Positions 42,930 through 51,582 of a stretch of DNA of 64,000 bases are shown here, in pieces (the first letter of the stretch is position 1; every line of letters starts with the position of its first letter). Below the pieces are notes generated by a model. It was not told the origin of the DNA and did not search any database. It saw nothing but the letters and a program-made list of their open reading frames with translations. Source of the stretch: Streptomyces sp. L2 (GTDB lineage Bacteria > Actinomycetota > Actinomycetes > Streptomycetales > Streptomycetaceae); NCBI RefSeq assembly GCF_004124325.1, contig NZ_QBDT01000001.1, positions 6,634,001-6,698,000 of the forward strand. Direction: 5' to 3'. The translations under genes and the position numbers were made by a program.

Positions 42930-44438
42930 ATGGCGCAGTGGACCTCTGCGGTGGGTGCCGCGCAGCTCGCCCGGCTGCTCAACTCCCAGCAGGACCGTCC
43001 GGCCGGCCCGGGCACGCGCCGCCCGCCGGCCTACCGCGCGCTCGCCGACGGCATCCGGCTGCTGGTCCTCGAAGGGCGCGTCCCGGTGGCCGCCCGGCTG
43101 CCCGCCGAACGCGAGCTGGCTCTGGGGCTCTCCGTCAGCCGTACGACCGTCGCCGCCGCCTACGAGGCGCTGCGCACCGAGGGCTTCCTGGAGTCCCGGC
43201 GCGGCGCGGGCAGCTGGACCGCCGTGCCGGCCGGGAACCCGGTCCCGGCCCGCGGCCTCGAACCGCTGCCCCCGGAGGCGCTCGGTTCGATGATCGACCT
43301 GGGCTGCGCGGCCCTCCCGGCGCCCGAACCGTGGCTGACCCGTGCCGTGCAGGGGGCGCTGGAGGAGCTGCCGCCGTACGCCCACACGCACGGCGACTAC
43401 CCGGCCGGGCTGCCCGCGCTGCGCGCGATGATCGCCGAGCGCTACACCGCGCGCGGCATCCCCACCATGCCCGAGCAGATCATGGTGACGACCGGGGCGA
43501 TGGGCGCGATCGACGCGATCTGCCACCTGTTCGGGGGCCGCGGCGAGCGCATCGCCGTCGAGTCGCCGTCCTACGCCAACATCCTGCAGCTCATGCGGGA
43601 GGCGGGCGCGCGGCTCGTGCCCGTCGCGATGGCGGAGGGGCTCACCGGCTGGGACATGGACCGCTGGCGCCAGGTGCTGCGCGAGGCCGCGCCCCGGATC
43701 GCGTACGTCGTCGCCGACTTCCACAATCCCACCGGCGCCCTCGCCGACGAGGACCAGCGGCGCCGGCTCGTGGACGCGGCCCGCTCGGCGGGCACGGTAC
43801 TGGTCGCCGACGAGACGATGACCGAGCTGTGGCTGGACGACGAGATCGGGCCCACGGGGATGCCCCGTCCGGTGTGCGGGTTCGATCCGGCCGGGTCCAC
43901 GGTGATCACGGTCGGCTCGGCCAGCAAGGCGTTCTGGGCGGGCATGCGGATCGGCTGGGTGCGGGCGGCGCCGGACGTCATCCGCAGCCTGGTCGCCGCG
44001 CGTGCCTACGCCGACCTGGGCACCCCGGTGCTGGAGCAGCTGGCCGTGACCTGGCTGCTGAGCACGGGAGGCTGGGAACAGGCGCTGGAGCTGCGGCGCG
44101 GTCAGGCCCGCGAGAACCGGGACGCCCTGGTGACGGCGCTCCGCCGCGAGCTGCCCGGCTGGGAGTTCGAGGTCCCCCAGGGGGGTCTCACCCTCTGGGT
44201 CCGCGCCGGGGGGCTGTCCGGCTCCCGACTCGCCGAGGCCGGCGAACGCGTGGGCGTCCGCGTCCCCTCCGGGCCCCGCTTCGGCGTGGACGGCGCCTTC
44301 GAGGGGTACGTGCGGCTGCCGTTCACCGTCGGCGGCGCCGTCGCCGACGAGGCCGCGGCCCGCTTGGCCGCCGCGGCCCACCTGGTCGAACAGGGCGCCT
44401 CCCCTTCCACCGAGTCCCCCCGCACGTTCGTGGCATAA
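42930..44438 (+). CDS. MocR-family (GntR + aminotransferase) regulator, YczR type
   Basis: 502 residues from ATG 42930; GTG/ATG at 42864 would add 22 residues not seen in the family. GntR winged helix (20-95; LPAERELALGLSVSRTTVAAAYEALRTEGFLE) is joined to a fold-type I aminotransferase domain (115-490) with HNPTGAL and the PLP Lys in SASKAFWAGMRIGW near residue 333. MocR proteins use PLP as effector. The divergent yczE is the expected target, with GGATG / CATCC at 42882-42897 as a weak candidate site. Confidence 0.88.
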   Translation: MAQWTSAVGAAQLARLLNSQQDRPAGPGTRRPPAYRALADGIRLLVLEGRVPVAARLPAERELALGLSVSRTTVAAAYEALRTEGFLESRRGAGSWTAVPAGNPVPARGLEPLPPEALGSMIDLGCAALPAPEPWLTRAVQGALEELPPYAHTHGDYPAGLPALRAMIAERYTARGIPTMPEQIMVTTGAMGAIDAICHLFGGRGERIAVESPSYANILQLMREAGARLVPVAMAEGLTGWDMDRWRQVLREAAPRIAYVVADFHNPTGALADEDQRRRLVDAARSAGTVLVADETMTELWLDDEIGPTGMPRPVCGFDPAGSTVITVGSASKAFWAGMRIGWVRAAPDVIRSLVAARAYADLGTPVLEQLAVTWLLSTGGWEQALELRRGQARENRDALVTALRRELPGWEFEVPQGGLTLWVRAGGLSGSRLAEAGERVGVRVPSGPRFGVDGAFEGYVRLPFTVGGAVADEAAARLAAAAHLVEQGASPSTESPRTFVA

Positions 44439-44500
44439 GGCGGCCGCCGGCCCCGGGCCCTCGTCCGCCGTCGGGTACGGTGCGGGTGCGCTGTGGCTGG

Positions 44501-44586
44501 TCGCGCAGTTCCCCGCGCCCCTTACGGGGCTACCCAGCTGCGGGCATGCGTGCCGCTGGGGGCGGCACGGGTGGGCGCAGCGGCAC
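44501..44586. repeat. Dispersed two-module repeat, second copy
   Basis: Module 1 (44501-44530) and module 2 (44536-44586) are identical to 23880-23909 and 23978-24028, but here only five bases separate them against 68 there. It again sits between convergent genes (MocR and the FtsK-like gene). Confidence 0.9.
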
Positions 44587-44638
44587 TGTGGCAGCGCCGG
44601 GAGGAGAAGCCCACCCCCGGCCCACCACGGCGGCAGCG

Positions 44639-46261
44639 CTATGCGGGTTCCGCGGCCACCGCTTCCGCAGGAACCGCTTCCGTGGCAACCGCCTCCGTAG
44701 TGACCGGCGTCGACTCCACCCCCTCCGCGTCCGCCGGCGTCGTGCGCGAAGGCAGCAGCGCCTCCACCGCCTGCCGGTCGGCCTCGCTGGTCGCGTCGTC
44801 GTAGGGGTCAGGTGTGCGCGGCACCTGCAGCCGGTGCACGGCCCCGCTGCCCAGCCGCGCGTACCCCCGCCCCGGCGGAACCTGGTCGAGCGGCGTCGTG
44901 TGCGGCCGCACCCCCAGCACGGCCCGCACCTGCGCGGCCGCCGCCGGCCCGAGCACGACACGCGCGCGCGTGTGCTGCCGTACCGCCTCGCTCAGCGCCT
45001 CCGCGCTGTCGAACTGCTCGGCCACCACCACGGTCACGTTCGCGGCGCGGCCGTGCCGCAGCGGCACCTGCAGCAGCGCCTGCGGATCCTTGCGCCCGTC
45101 CGCCGCCGCGAGGTGGGCGAACGCGGTCGGCCGGTCCAGCAGGAGCCACAGCGGTCGTCTGGTGTCCTCGGGCGGCGGATCGCCCGCCTGCCGGGCCTTG
45201 TTGACGGCGACGAGCCGGCGCTCGGTCTCGTGCGCGGCCCACTCCAGGCTGGCCACCGCCCCGGCCAGCCCGCACTCGACGGCCAGGACGCCGTCCCGGC
45301 CGGTCAGGCACGCGTACTCGCCGGTGCCGCCGCCGTCGACGATCAGCACGTCGCCGTGGTGGAGGGCCTGCAGGGCGATGGAGCGCAGCAGCGTCGAGGT
45401 GCCGCTGCCCGGCTGCCCCATGGCCAGCAGATGCGGTTCCGTGGAGCGGATGCCGGTCCGCCAGACCACCGGCGGCACGTCGCGCTGCTCCTCCCCGTAG
45501 GCGAGGGGAAGCGTGCGCGGCATCTCGGTGGGGTCGGTGAAGCCGAGCACCGTCTCGCCCGGCGCCGTCACGAAGCGCTGGGCGGCGATGTCGGTGGGCA
45601 GCGGGTCGAGGACGGTCACCGTGAGCTGGTTGCCCTCCTCGTCCCACGCGTAGTGGTACTCGCGGCCCCGGCCCGCCTTGGCGGCGAGCAGCTGCTCGAC
45701 CCGCGCGCGGGCCTCGGGCTCGCCGTCCGGGAAGTACGCCGGGTAGCGGATCACGAGCCGCCCGACGCGCCCGGCGTCGTCGAACTCGTGCTCGGCGAAC
45801 GCCTTTTCCCACTCCCCGCCGTGCGCGTACACCGGAGCCGGGTCCTCGGCGGTCGAGAAGTACGGGACGAGGGCCTCGTACAGGGACTGGAGCCGCTGGG
45901 CCTGCGACTCGTCGGGCCCGTCGGGTTCCGGCGGGGTGCGATCACGCCCCTGCCAGGCCGCCGCGCCCATCACCGTGACGGCGGCGAGCAGCGGACCGTA
46001 CGGCACCAGTGCCACCACCAGGACCAGCGAGGCCACCAGGAACAGCAGCGGCCCGCGCTTGTCCTTGGGCGTCTCGGCCCATCTGCGCCGCCCGGCCGAG
46101 GCCAGTTGGCGCAGCCCGCGCGTGATGGTGATCAGCGGGTGGAGGACGTCGGTGGCGCTGTCGGCCGCCGTCCGGGCCAGCTCCCGGCTCCGGGCGATCT
46201 GCGTGCGGGCGGTCTGCGCGCTGCCGTTGCTCAGAATGCGGGGGAGAGGGCGGCGGGCCAC
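44639..46261 (-). CDS. Orphan FtsK/TraB-like membrane protein with degenerate ATPase motifs
   Basis: 540 residues from GTG 46261 (AGGAGA upstream). Two membrane helices (about 70-108) are followed by a soluble domain and an FtsK/SpoIIIE-like RecA fold. Walker A is MGQPGSGTSTLLR near 282: the normally essential Lys is Thr. The Walker B region is LWLLLDRPTAF, with Arg after the Asp. The C-terminus is a Thr/Ala/Glu tail. Thus FtsK-shaped but probably not a normal ATPase. It follows a 64-residue membrane protein by 40 bases; plasmid-transfer proteins are a possible origin. Confidence 0.72.
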   Translation of the reverse strand: MARRPLPRILSNGSAQTARTQIARSRELARTAADSATDVLHPLITITRGLRQLASAGRRRWAETPKDKRGPLLFLVASLVLVVALVPYGPLLAAVTVMGAAAWQGRDRTPPEPDGPDESQAQRLQSLYEALVPYFSTAEDPAPVYAHGGEWEKAFAEHEFDDAGRVGRLVIRYPAYFPDGEPEARARVEQLLAAKAGRGREYHYAWDEEGNQLTVTVLDPLPTDIAAQRFVTAPGETVLGFTDPTEMPRTLPLAYGEEQRDVPPVVWRTGIRSTEPHLLAMGQPGSGTSTLLRSIALQALHHGDVLIVDGGGTGEYACLTGRDGVLAVECGLAGAVASLEWAAHETERRLVAVNKARQAGDPPPEDTRRPLWLLLDRPTAFAHLAAADGRKDPQALLQVPLRHGRAANVTVVVAEQFDSAEALSEAVRQHTRARVVLGPAAAAQVRAVLGVRPHTTPLDQVPPGRGYARLGSGAVHRLQVPRTPDPYDDATSEADRQAVEALLPSRTTPADAEGVESTPVTTEAVATEAVPAEAVAAEPA

Positions 46262-46301
46262 GGCTGTCTCCTGTCGGTGGGTACGGGCAGGACGGGCGGT
46301 G

Positions 46302-46496
46302 TCAGAACTTGATTCCGCCGAGGAGGCTCGCCAGGCTCTCGCCTCCGGCCTTGATGCTCGGCGCGATGGCCGTACTCGCCAGATAGAAGCCGAACAGTGC
46401 CGAGACCATGGCGTGGGATGCCTTGAGGCCGTCCTTTCTGAAGAAGAGGAAGACGATGATGCCGAGCAGGACGACGCCTGAGATGGAGAGGATCAT
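46302..46496 (-). CDS. 64-residue two-helix membrane protein
   Basis: MILSISGVVLLGIIVFLFFR (first helix), KDGLKASHAMVSALFGFYLASTAIAP (second helix) and a Gly/Ser-rich end. ATG 46496 has AGGAGATC. Size and layout resemble SpdD/SpdA-like spread proteins of Streptomyces plasmids, but the match is loose. Paired with the FtsK-like gene downstream. The 264 bases upstream (46497-46760) are AT-richer and hold the divergent promoters. Confidence 0.75.
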   Translation of the reverse strand: MILSISGVVLLGIIVFLFFRKDGLKASHAMVSALFGFYLASTAIAPSIKAGGESLASLLGGIKF

Positions 46497-46760
46497 TTGC
46501 GATCTCCTGGTGTCGAGGGGGGACAGTCACCATGAGTTCTTCCAGGATCACAGAATGTATCTATACGACAAAAGGTGCAACTGGGTGATTTCTGCAGGTT
46601 TTCCCCCGGTCGGCGCAGTCGTGCGTGGGCCGGTTGAGCAGGGCACTTGCGCCCGGTGGCGTCTGAAGTGATCTTTACCTCCGGCACTTCGGCTCATGTA
46701 CGACGCGAGCCAGTACCCTGGCGATTCACCCGAACGGTTGTAAGAGAGGCGGACCGGCCG

Positions 46761-47153
46761 ATGAGCGAAGCCCCCGACCCCGAGGTCGTGGAGCTGGCGA
46801 CCAAGATCTTCGACCTGGCCCGGCGGGGTCAGACCGAGGCGCTCGTGGCGTACGTCGACGCGGGTGTGCCGGCCGGCCTCACGAACGACCGCGGCGACTC
46901 CCTGGTGATGCTCGCCGCCTACCACGGCCACGCCGACGCGGTCCGTGCCCTGCTCGCCCGGGGCGCCGCGGCGGACCAGGTCAACGACCGGGGCCAGACC
47001 CCGCTCGCGGGGGCCGTCTTCAAGGGTGAGACGGACGTGATCAAAGCCCTCCTGGAGGGCGGGGCCGATCCCGGTGAGGGCACCCCCTCGGCTACGGACA
47101 CGGCACGCATGTTCGGCAGGACGGAACTCCTGGAATTGTTCGGCGCACACTGA
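46761..47153 (+). CDS. Ankyrin-repeat protein
   Basis: 130 residues from ATG 46761 (AGAGAGGCGG upstream); the frame before it is shadow. Three to four ankyrin repeats: NDRGDSLVMLAAYHGHADAVRALLARGA, VNDRGQTPLAGAVFKGETDVIKALLEGGADP, then a degenerate DTARMFGRTELLELFG cap. It is a soluble single-domain protein likely to bind a partner protein; the partner is unknown. Confidence 0.85.
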   Translation: MSEAPDPEVVELATKIFDLARRGQTEALVAYVDAGVPAGLTNDRGDSLVMLAAYHGHADAVRALLARGAAADQVNDRGQTPLAGAVFKGETDVIKALLEGGADPGEGTPSATDTARMFGRTELLELFGAH

Positions 47154-47347
47154 TCCGAACGTTCCTACCAGGTACGACACGGAAAACGGGGGAGGCGGTA
47201 AAAGGCCGCCGGAAATACGGTCGCGGCAGCGGAAAGCGCCGGTCATCATGGCGATGTGATTCACGGACGCGATGGCTGGGCAGGTGTTGCCGCACCGCGC
47301 GGGCCGTGATGCGGTCCGCGAGGGCCACCGACGAGAGGCAGAGGAAG

Positions 47348-47407
47348 ATGGTCTACAGCAAGCAAGAGACGGCGGGCGCCCCGACGTTGTGTCACGCGGC
47401 CAGGTAG
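47348..47407 (+). CDS. 19-residue small ORF with strong ribosome site
   Basis: ATG 47348 preceded by GAGAGGCAGAGGAAG opens 19 codons, MVYSKQETAGAPTLCHAAR, ending TAG at 47405-47407, 46 bases before the HEAT-repeat gene. The ribosome site is much better than that of the HEAT gene itself. It may be a leader or a small protein, or chance. The remainder of 47154-47453 shows nothing else. Confidence 0.4.
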   Translation: MVYSKQETAGAPTLCHAAR

Positions 47408-47453
47408 TGCGTGGTCCCCGGTTGCGTCGACGCTTGATGTGAGGCTGTTTCCC

Positions 47454-48872
47454 ATGTTCGATCCGGTCATAGCGCCCAGCGGAACGCTGCTCGGCCTGCT
47501 TCAGCGCGGCCGCGGCGACGGCACGCTGCACGCGCTCACCGCCCCCCGCGCGGAAGCCCTGGCGGCCCTGAACCACTGTGTGCTCCACGATCCACGCCAC
47601 GACTGGCACGTGGAGAACCGCTCCCTGTACTGCGCGCGGCTCTACCTCGACCTGGACGGCGAGCTGGACGCCATCGAGGCGCACCTCTTCGACGCCGAGG
47701 ACGTCCTCGACACCGACGAGTCCCGTACCGGCCTCGCCCTCGCCGTTCTCGGGCACCTCGCCTCCTACGGCCGGCGGGACGCGCTCGAACTGCTGCGCAG
47801 GTACGCCGCCCATGGCTCCAACTGGGCCTGGGCCCTGGACGAGCTGGCCCTGAGGGACGACGACGCCGCCCTGCGCGCCCTCGCGGCGCCGGTGCTGGCC
47901 CGCTTCCCCGCCGATCCCGAGGGCGAGGCCGAACTGGCCGCGGCCGTCCGCGACGCCTTCGAGCCCCGCCCCTGGCGGCTGTGGGCCGACGATCCCCGCG
48001 AATCGGTCGCCACGCGCGTGCGTGCCGCCCAGGAGACGGGCAATTTCGACCGCTGGCAGCGTCAGATGCGGCCCACCGGACCGCGCCCTGGCTGGAGCGT
48101 GAACGCCGTCTTCGAGTGGGCTCAGCAGGGCGTCGAACGCGGCGCCGCACTGCATGTCCCCGCCGCCCGCTGCCTGGTCGCCGTCGCCGGCCCCGAGGAC
48201 CGGCCGGAGATCGTCCGGGCCGCCCGGGACGGCAGCGAGGGCGCCCGCTGCACCGCGCTGCGCTACCTCGCCGACAGCAACGACCCCGACGCCCTCGATC
48301 TCATCGAGGCCGCCGCGACCAGCGGACCGGCCGGCGTGGTCGAGGCCGCCGTCGACGCCTTCGAACGGATGCGCTGCGTCGCCGCCGTCGACCGCGCGCG
48401 CGGGTGGGCCCACCGGCCCGACGCCCTCGGCGCCGCCGCCGGACGCGTGCTCGCCTGCCGCGGCGGAGCCCGGGACAAGGACCTCGTCCTCGCCGCCCTC
48501 CGCGAGGCCGTACGGGGCGAGGGCCCCGACGCGCCGACCCTGTGGACCCTCGTCGACGGCGCCGGACGACTCGGCATCGCCTGCGCGGCCCCCGTGCTGC
48601 GCCACATCTACCGCGAGACGGCCTCCTCCCACCTCCGCGGCCGCGCCGCCCGCGCCCTGGCCGCCACCGATCCCTCCTTCGCCACCGGCTTCGCCGTCGA
48701 ATGCCTCTGGGACTGCGAGGAGACCACCCGCGAACTCGCCGCCCGGCACGCCGAGACCGGCGACACCCGCGTCGTCGAACGCCTCCGCCGCCTCGCCGCC
48801 GACCCGGCCGAGGAAGCAGAGGTACAGACGGCCGTACGGAGCCGCATCACCCCGGAGGGCCCGGTGTCCTGA
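47454..48872 (+). CDS. HEAT-repeat protein
   Basis: 472 residues from ATG 47454. Helical repeats run over the whole length (for example FERMRCVAAVDRARGWAHR, LRGRAARALAATDPSFATGFAVE), with LYCARLYLDLDGELDAIEAHLFDAEDVLDTDESRTGLAL near residue 60. No signal peptide or membrane helix. HEAT/PBS-lyase-type repeats are scaffolds; the partner is unknown. Related Streptomyces proteins occur as singletons. Confidence 0.8.
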   Translation: MFDPVIAPSGTLLGLLQRGRGDGTLHALTAPRAEALAALNHCVLHDPRHDWHVENRSLYCARLYLDLDGELDAIEAHLFDAEDVLDTDESRTGLALAVLGHLASYGRRDALELLRRYAAHGSNWAWALDELALRDDDAALRALAAPVLARFPADPEGEAELAAAVRDAFEPRPWRLWADDPRESVATRVRAAQETGNFDRWQRQMRPTGPRPGWSVNAVFEWAQQGVERGAALHVPAARCLVAVAGPEDRPEIVRAARDGSEGARCTALRYLADSNDPDALDLIEAAATSGPAGVVEAAVDAFERMRCVAAVDRARGWAHRPDALGAAAGRVLACRGGARDKDLVLAALREAVRGEGPDAPTLWTLVDGAGRLGIACAAPVLRHIYRETASSHLRGRAARALAATDPSFATGFAVECLWDCEETTRELAARHAETGDTRVVERLRRLAADPAEEAEVQTAVRSRITPEGPVS

Positions 48873-49243
48873 CTCCGGGAAGCCGCGTGCCGGTCCGCCG
48901 TCAGACGCACCGCCGCCCGGCCCGGTCCCGCCGGGCGCTCCGCGGCCCCGGGCCCCGCCCTTACCGGACCCTACGGCGGAGCCGCTCACGAGACGCGTCA
49001 GCGCGCGGAGCGGCCCGGCTCCCGTGCGAGCGGCGGCTGCCTCGACGAGGGGCCTTGTCGCCCCGACCGGGCCCAGCGGGGACGCGAAACAGCAGCCAGA
49101 CGTGACAGCGGGCGAAGGCGGCCCTCGGCCGTATGACGGCCGGGGCGCCGATGCCGCCGGTCGAGCGCGTGCGGCTGAGAACACCGCTCAGCGGTTGCGT
49201 CCCGGCCGGATCCGCCACCGTCGGTGAGAGGCCGGGTACGCGC
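48873..49243. other. 371-base spacer between convergent genes, no gene seen
   Basis: Very GC-rich sequence between the HEAT gene and pxpC. Open frames exist on both strands but none has a ribosome site or natural-looking composition. No clear terminator dyad was identified. Confidence 0.5.
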
Positions 49244-50113
49244 TCAGCGGTGGCGTGCCGCCACGAAGCGGACCGGCGTGCCGGGCACCGCCTGGGCAGC
49301 GGCCGCGAGGTCGGCGGGCCGGACCACGGCGATCACCGGGTAGCCCCCGGTGGTCGGATGGTCGGCCAGGAAGACCACGGGGCGGCCGTCCGGCGGCACC
49401 TGGACCGCACCGAGCACCATGCCCTCACTCTCCAGTTCACCGGGCCGGGCCCGCTCCAGCGCGGGCCCCTCCGTCCGCAGGCCGATGCGGTTGCTCGCCG
49501 ACGAGACCCGGTACCCACGCCCGGTGAACCCCCGTACGGCTTCCGGTGTGAACCAGTCGTCGCGCGGCCCCAGGGCGACCCGCAGCACCAGCTCGGCCGG
49601 CGGACGCGGCTGCGGCGCGGCGTCCACGCGCGCGGGCGGTCCGGACGGCCTGCCGAGCGGCAGCACCATGCCCTCGGCGAGCGGTGGCGGGCCGAGCCCG
49701 GACAGCAGATCGGTGGCCCGGCTGCCGAGAACCGGCTCCACGGCGACGCCACCGGAGACGGCCACATAGGCGCGCGCTCCCGCCGTGGCCGGTCCCACGT
49801 CGAGCACCTCACCGGCCGGGACGACGACCGGGGCGCCCCAGGCGGCGGGGCGGCCCCCCACCGTGACGGCACAGGGCGCGCCCCCGACCGCGACGGTCAC
49901 CGTGGACCGGGGCCGCAGCGCGCACCCGGTGAGTGTCGTCTCCAGCACGGCCGCGTCCCGCGGATTGCCGACGAGCCGGTTCACGAGCGCCGCGGCGGCG
50001 GCGTCTAGCGCCCCGGAACGCGGCACGCCGAGGTGCGCGTACCCCGGCCGCCCGCGGTCCTGCACCGTGGTCAGCACCCCCGCCCGTACGACGACGAGCG
50101 CGCGGTCGGTCAT
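49244..50113 (-). CDS. pxpC: 5-oxoprolinase subunit C (biotin-dependent carboxyltransferase family)
   Basis: 289 residues. KipA/PxpC signature TTVQDRGRPGYAHLGVPRSGALD near residue 15-37, LVGNPRDAAVLETTLTG, and FLADHPTTGGYPVIAVV near the end. With PxpA and PxpB it forms the ATP-dependent 5-oxoprolinase that opens pyroglutamate to glutamate. It lies last in a five-gene minus-strand operon, 31 bases after pxpB. Confidence 0.9.
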   Translation of the reverse strand: MTDRALVVVRAGVLTTVQDRGRPGYAHLGVPRSGALDAAAAALVNRLVGNPRDAAVLETTLTGCALRPRSTVTVAVGGAPCAVTVGGRPAAWGAPVVVPAGEVLDVGPATAGARAYVAVSGGVAVEPVLGSRATDLLSGLGPPPLAEGMVLPLGRPSGPPARVDAAPQPRPPAELVLRVALGPRDDWFTPEAVRGFTGRGYRVSSASNRIGLRTEGPALERARPGELESEGMVLGAVQVPPDGRPVVFLADHPTTGGYPVIAVVRPADLAAAAQAVPGTPVRFVAARHR

Positions 50114-50144
50114 GCGATCACCACCGCGACCGTGGACCGGCCGG

Positions 50145-50762
50145 TCATGTCGTCCCCACCGTCACGAACCGCACCCGGGTGCCGGGGGAGAGCAGGGCGG
50201 CCGGGGTGCGGGCGGGGTCCCACAGGGGTGCGTCCGTCGTGCCGATCAGCTGCCAGCCGCCCGGGGACGAGCGCGGGTACACGCCCGTGTACGGGCCCGC
50301 CAGGGCCACGGCGCCCGCCGGGACCGCCGTACGCGGGGTGGCCCTGCGCGGGACGTCGTACCGCGCGGGCAGGCCGGTGAGGTAGCCGAAACCGGGCGAG
50401 AAGCCGCAGAAGGCGACCGTGAACTCGGTCCCCGCGTGGATACCGGCGACCTCGTGCCCGGCCACCTTCCAGTGCGCTGCGACCGCGGCGAGGTCCGGGC
50501 CGTCGTAGCGCACCGGGAGTTCGACCAGCTCCCGCGCGCGCGGGGGAGCGGCCGGAACGGGGGAGTCGGTCAGTTCGGTTGTCCAACGGAGCAGGTCGTC
50601 GAGGCCGTCGAGCAGCACCGTACGGGCCGCCGGGACGATCTCGCGCACCCTCAGCGAGCCCTCGGCGCGGCGGCGCAGCAGCTCCGCGTGCAGGGCGCGC
50701 GCCTCCTCGGCGGTGGCGAGCTCCACGAGCAGCGCGTCGTCGCCGACCGGCAGCGTCCTCAT
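50145..50762 (-). CDS. pxpB: 5-oxoprolinase subunit B (KipI family)
   Basis: 205 residues from ATG 50762. LPVRYDGPDLAAVAAH, FCGFSPGFGYLTGLP, PRTAVPAGAVALAGPYTGVYPRSSPGGWQLIG are the allophanate hydrolase subunit 1 / KipI blocks. Its start overlaps the pxpA stop by four bases. In Bacillus the homologue was first found as KipI, an inhibitor of the sporulation kinase KinA, but the enzymatic role is general. Confidence 0.9.
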   Translation of the reverse strand: MRTLPVGDDALLVELATAEEARALHAELLRRRAEGSLRVREIVPAARTVLLDGLDDLLRWTTELTDSPVPAAPPRARELVELPVRYDGPDLAAVAAHWKVAGHEVAGIHAGTEFTVAFCGFSPGFGYLTGLPARYDVPRRATPRTAVPAGAVALAGPYTGVYPRSSPGGWQLIGTTDAPLWDPARTPAALLSPGTRVRFVTVGTT

Positions 50763-51517
50763 GCGAACGCCTCCACCGTCACGCCCGCCGCCACCAGGTG
50801 CTCCCGCACGCGGCGGGCCAGCCGCACCGCGCCCGGGGTGTCCCCGTGCAGGCACAGCGAACGGGCGCGCACCGCGATGGACGCGCCGGAGTGCGCGGTG
50901 ACCGTGCCGCCTCGCGCGAGCCCCACCGAGCGCTCCACGACGGCCTCGGGATCGCTCACCACGGCACCGTGCCGGCCGCGCGGCACCAGCGTGCCCTCGT
51001 CCGTGTAGGCGCGGTCCGCGAACGCCTCCGGCACGGCCGGCAGGCCCGCCTCACCGGCCAGCGCCAGCAGACGCGAGCCGGGCAGCCCCAGCACGGGCAG
51101 GCCGGCGTCCGCCAGGCGCACGCCGTCGACCACAGCACGTGCCTGCTCCTCGTCGTGCACCACCCGGTTGTAGAGCGCCCCGTGCGGCTTGACGTACGCC
51201 ACGCGCGCGCCCGCCGCCCGCGCGAAGACCTCCAGGGCGCCGACCTGGTAGGCCACCTCGGCGGCCAGCTCGGCGGGCGGCACGTCCATCGAGCGGCGCC
51301 CGAAGCCGGCGAGGTCCCGGTAGGAGACCTGGGCGCCGATCGTCACCCCGCGTTCCACGGCCAGCTCGCACACCCGGCGCATGGTGGCCGCGTCCCCGGC
51401 GTGGAAGCCGCAGGCCACGTTGGCGCTGGTGACGACGGACAGCAGCTGTTCGTCGTCGGTCAGCCGCCAGCGGCCGAAGCCCTCGCCGAGGTCGGCGTTC
51501 AGATCGATCGTGCTCAT
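50759..51517 (-). CDS. pxpA: 5-oxoprolinase subunit A (LamB/YcsF family)
   Basis: 252 residues, standard length. IDLNADLGEGFGRW at the start, SANVACGFHAGDAATM, SYRDLAGFGRRSMDV and YVKPHGALYN are the LamB/YcsF family signature. It is the catalytic partner of PxpBC in 5-oxoproline hydrolysis. ATG 51517 is preceded by GGAAAGA. Gap of 65 bases to the hydro-lyase gene. Confidence 0.93.
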   Translation of the reverse strand: MSTIDLNADLGEGFGRWRLTDDEQLLSVVTSANVACGFHAGDAATMRRVCELAVERGVTIGAQVSYRDLAGFGRRSMDVPPAELAAEVAYQVGALEVFARAAGARVAYVKPHGALYNRVVHDEEQARAVVDGVRLADAGLPVLGLPGSRLLALAGEAGLPAVPEAFADRAYTDEGTLVPRGRHGAVVSDPEAVVERSVGLARGGTVTAHSGASIAVRARSLCLHGDTPGAVRLARRVREHLVAAGVTVEAFA

Positions 51518-51582
51518 CGGTCTTTCCGTGTCTCCATGAGTCGTGGTCCGTGGTCGTACGGGGGTGACGGCGCCGGCCGGGG

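Noticed and set aside
42884..46312. 1142-codon open frame on the plus strand across the MocR gene and antisense to the FtsK-like gene
   Set aside because: It crosses a real stop region and two genes, and its translation is Arg/Pro/Gly-rich with no domain. It is an artefact of GC content.
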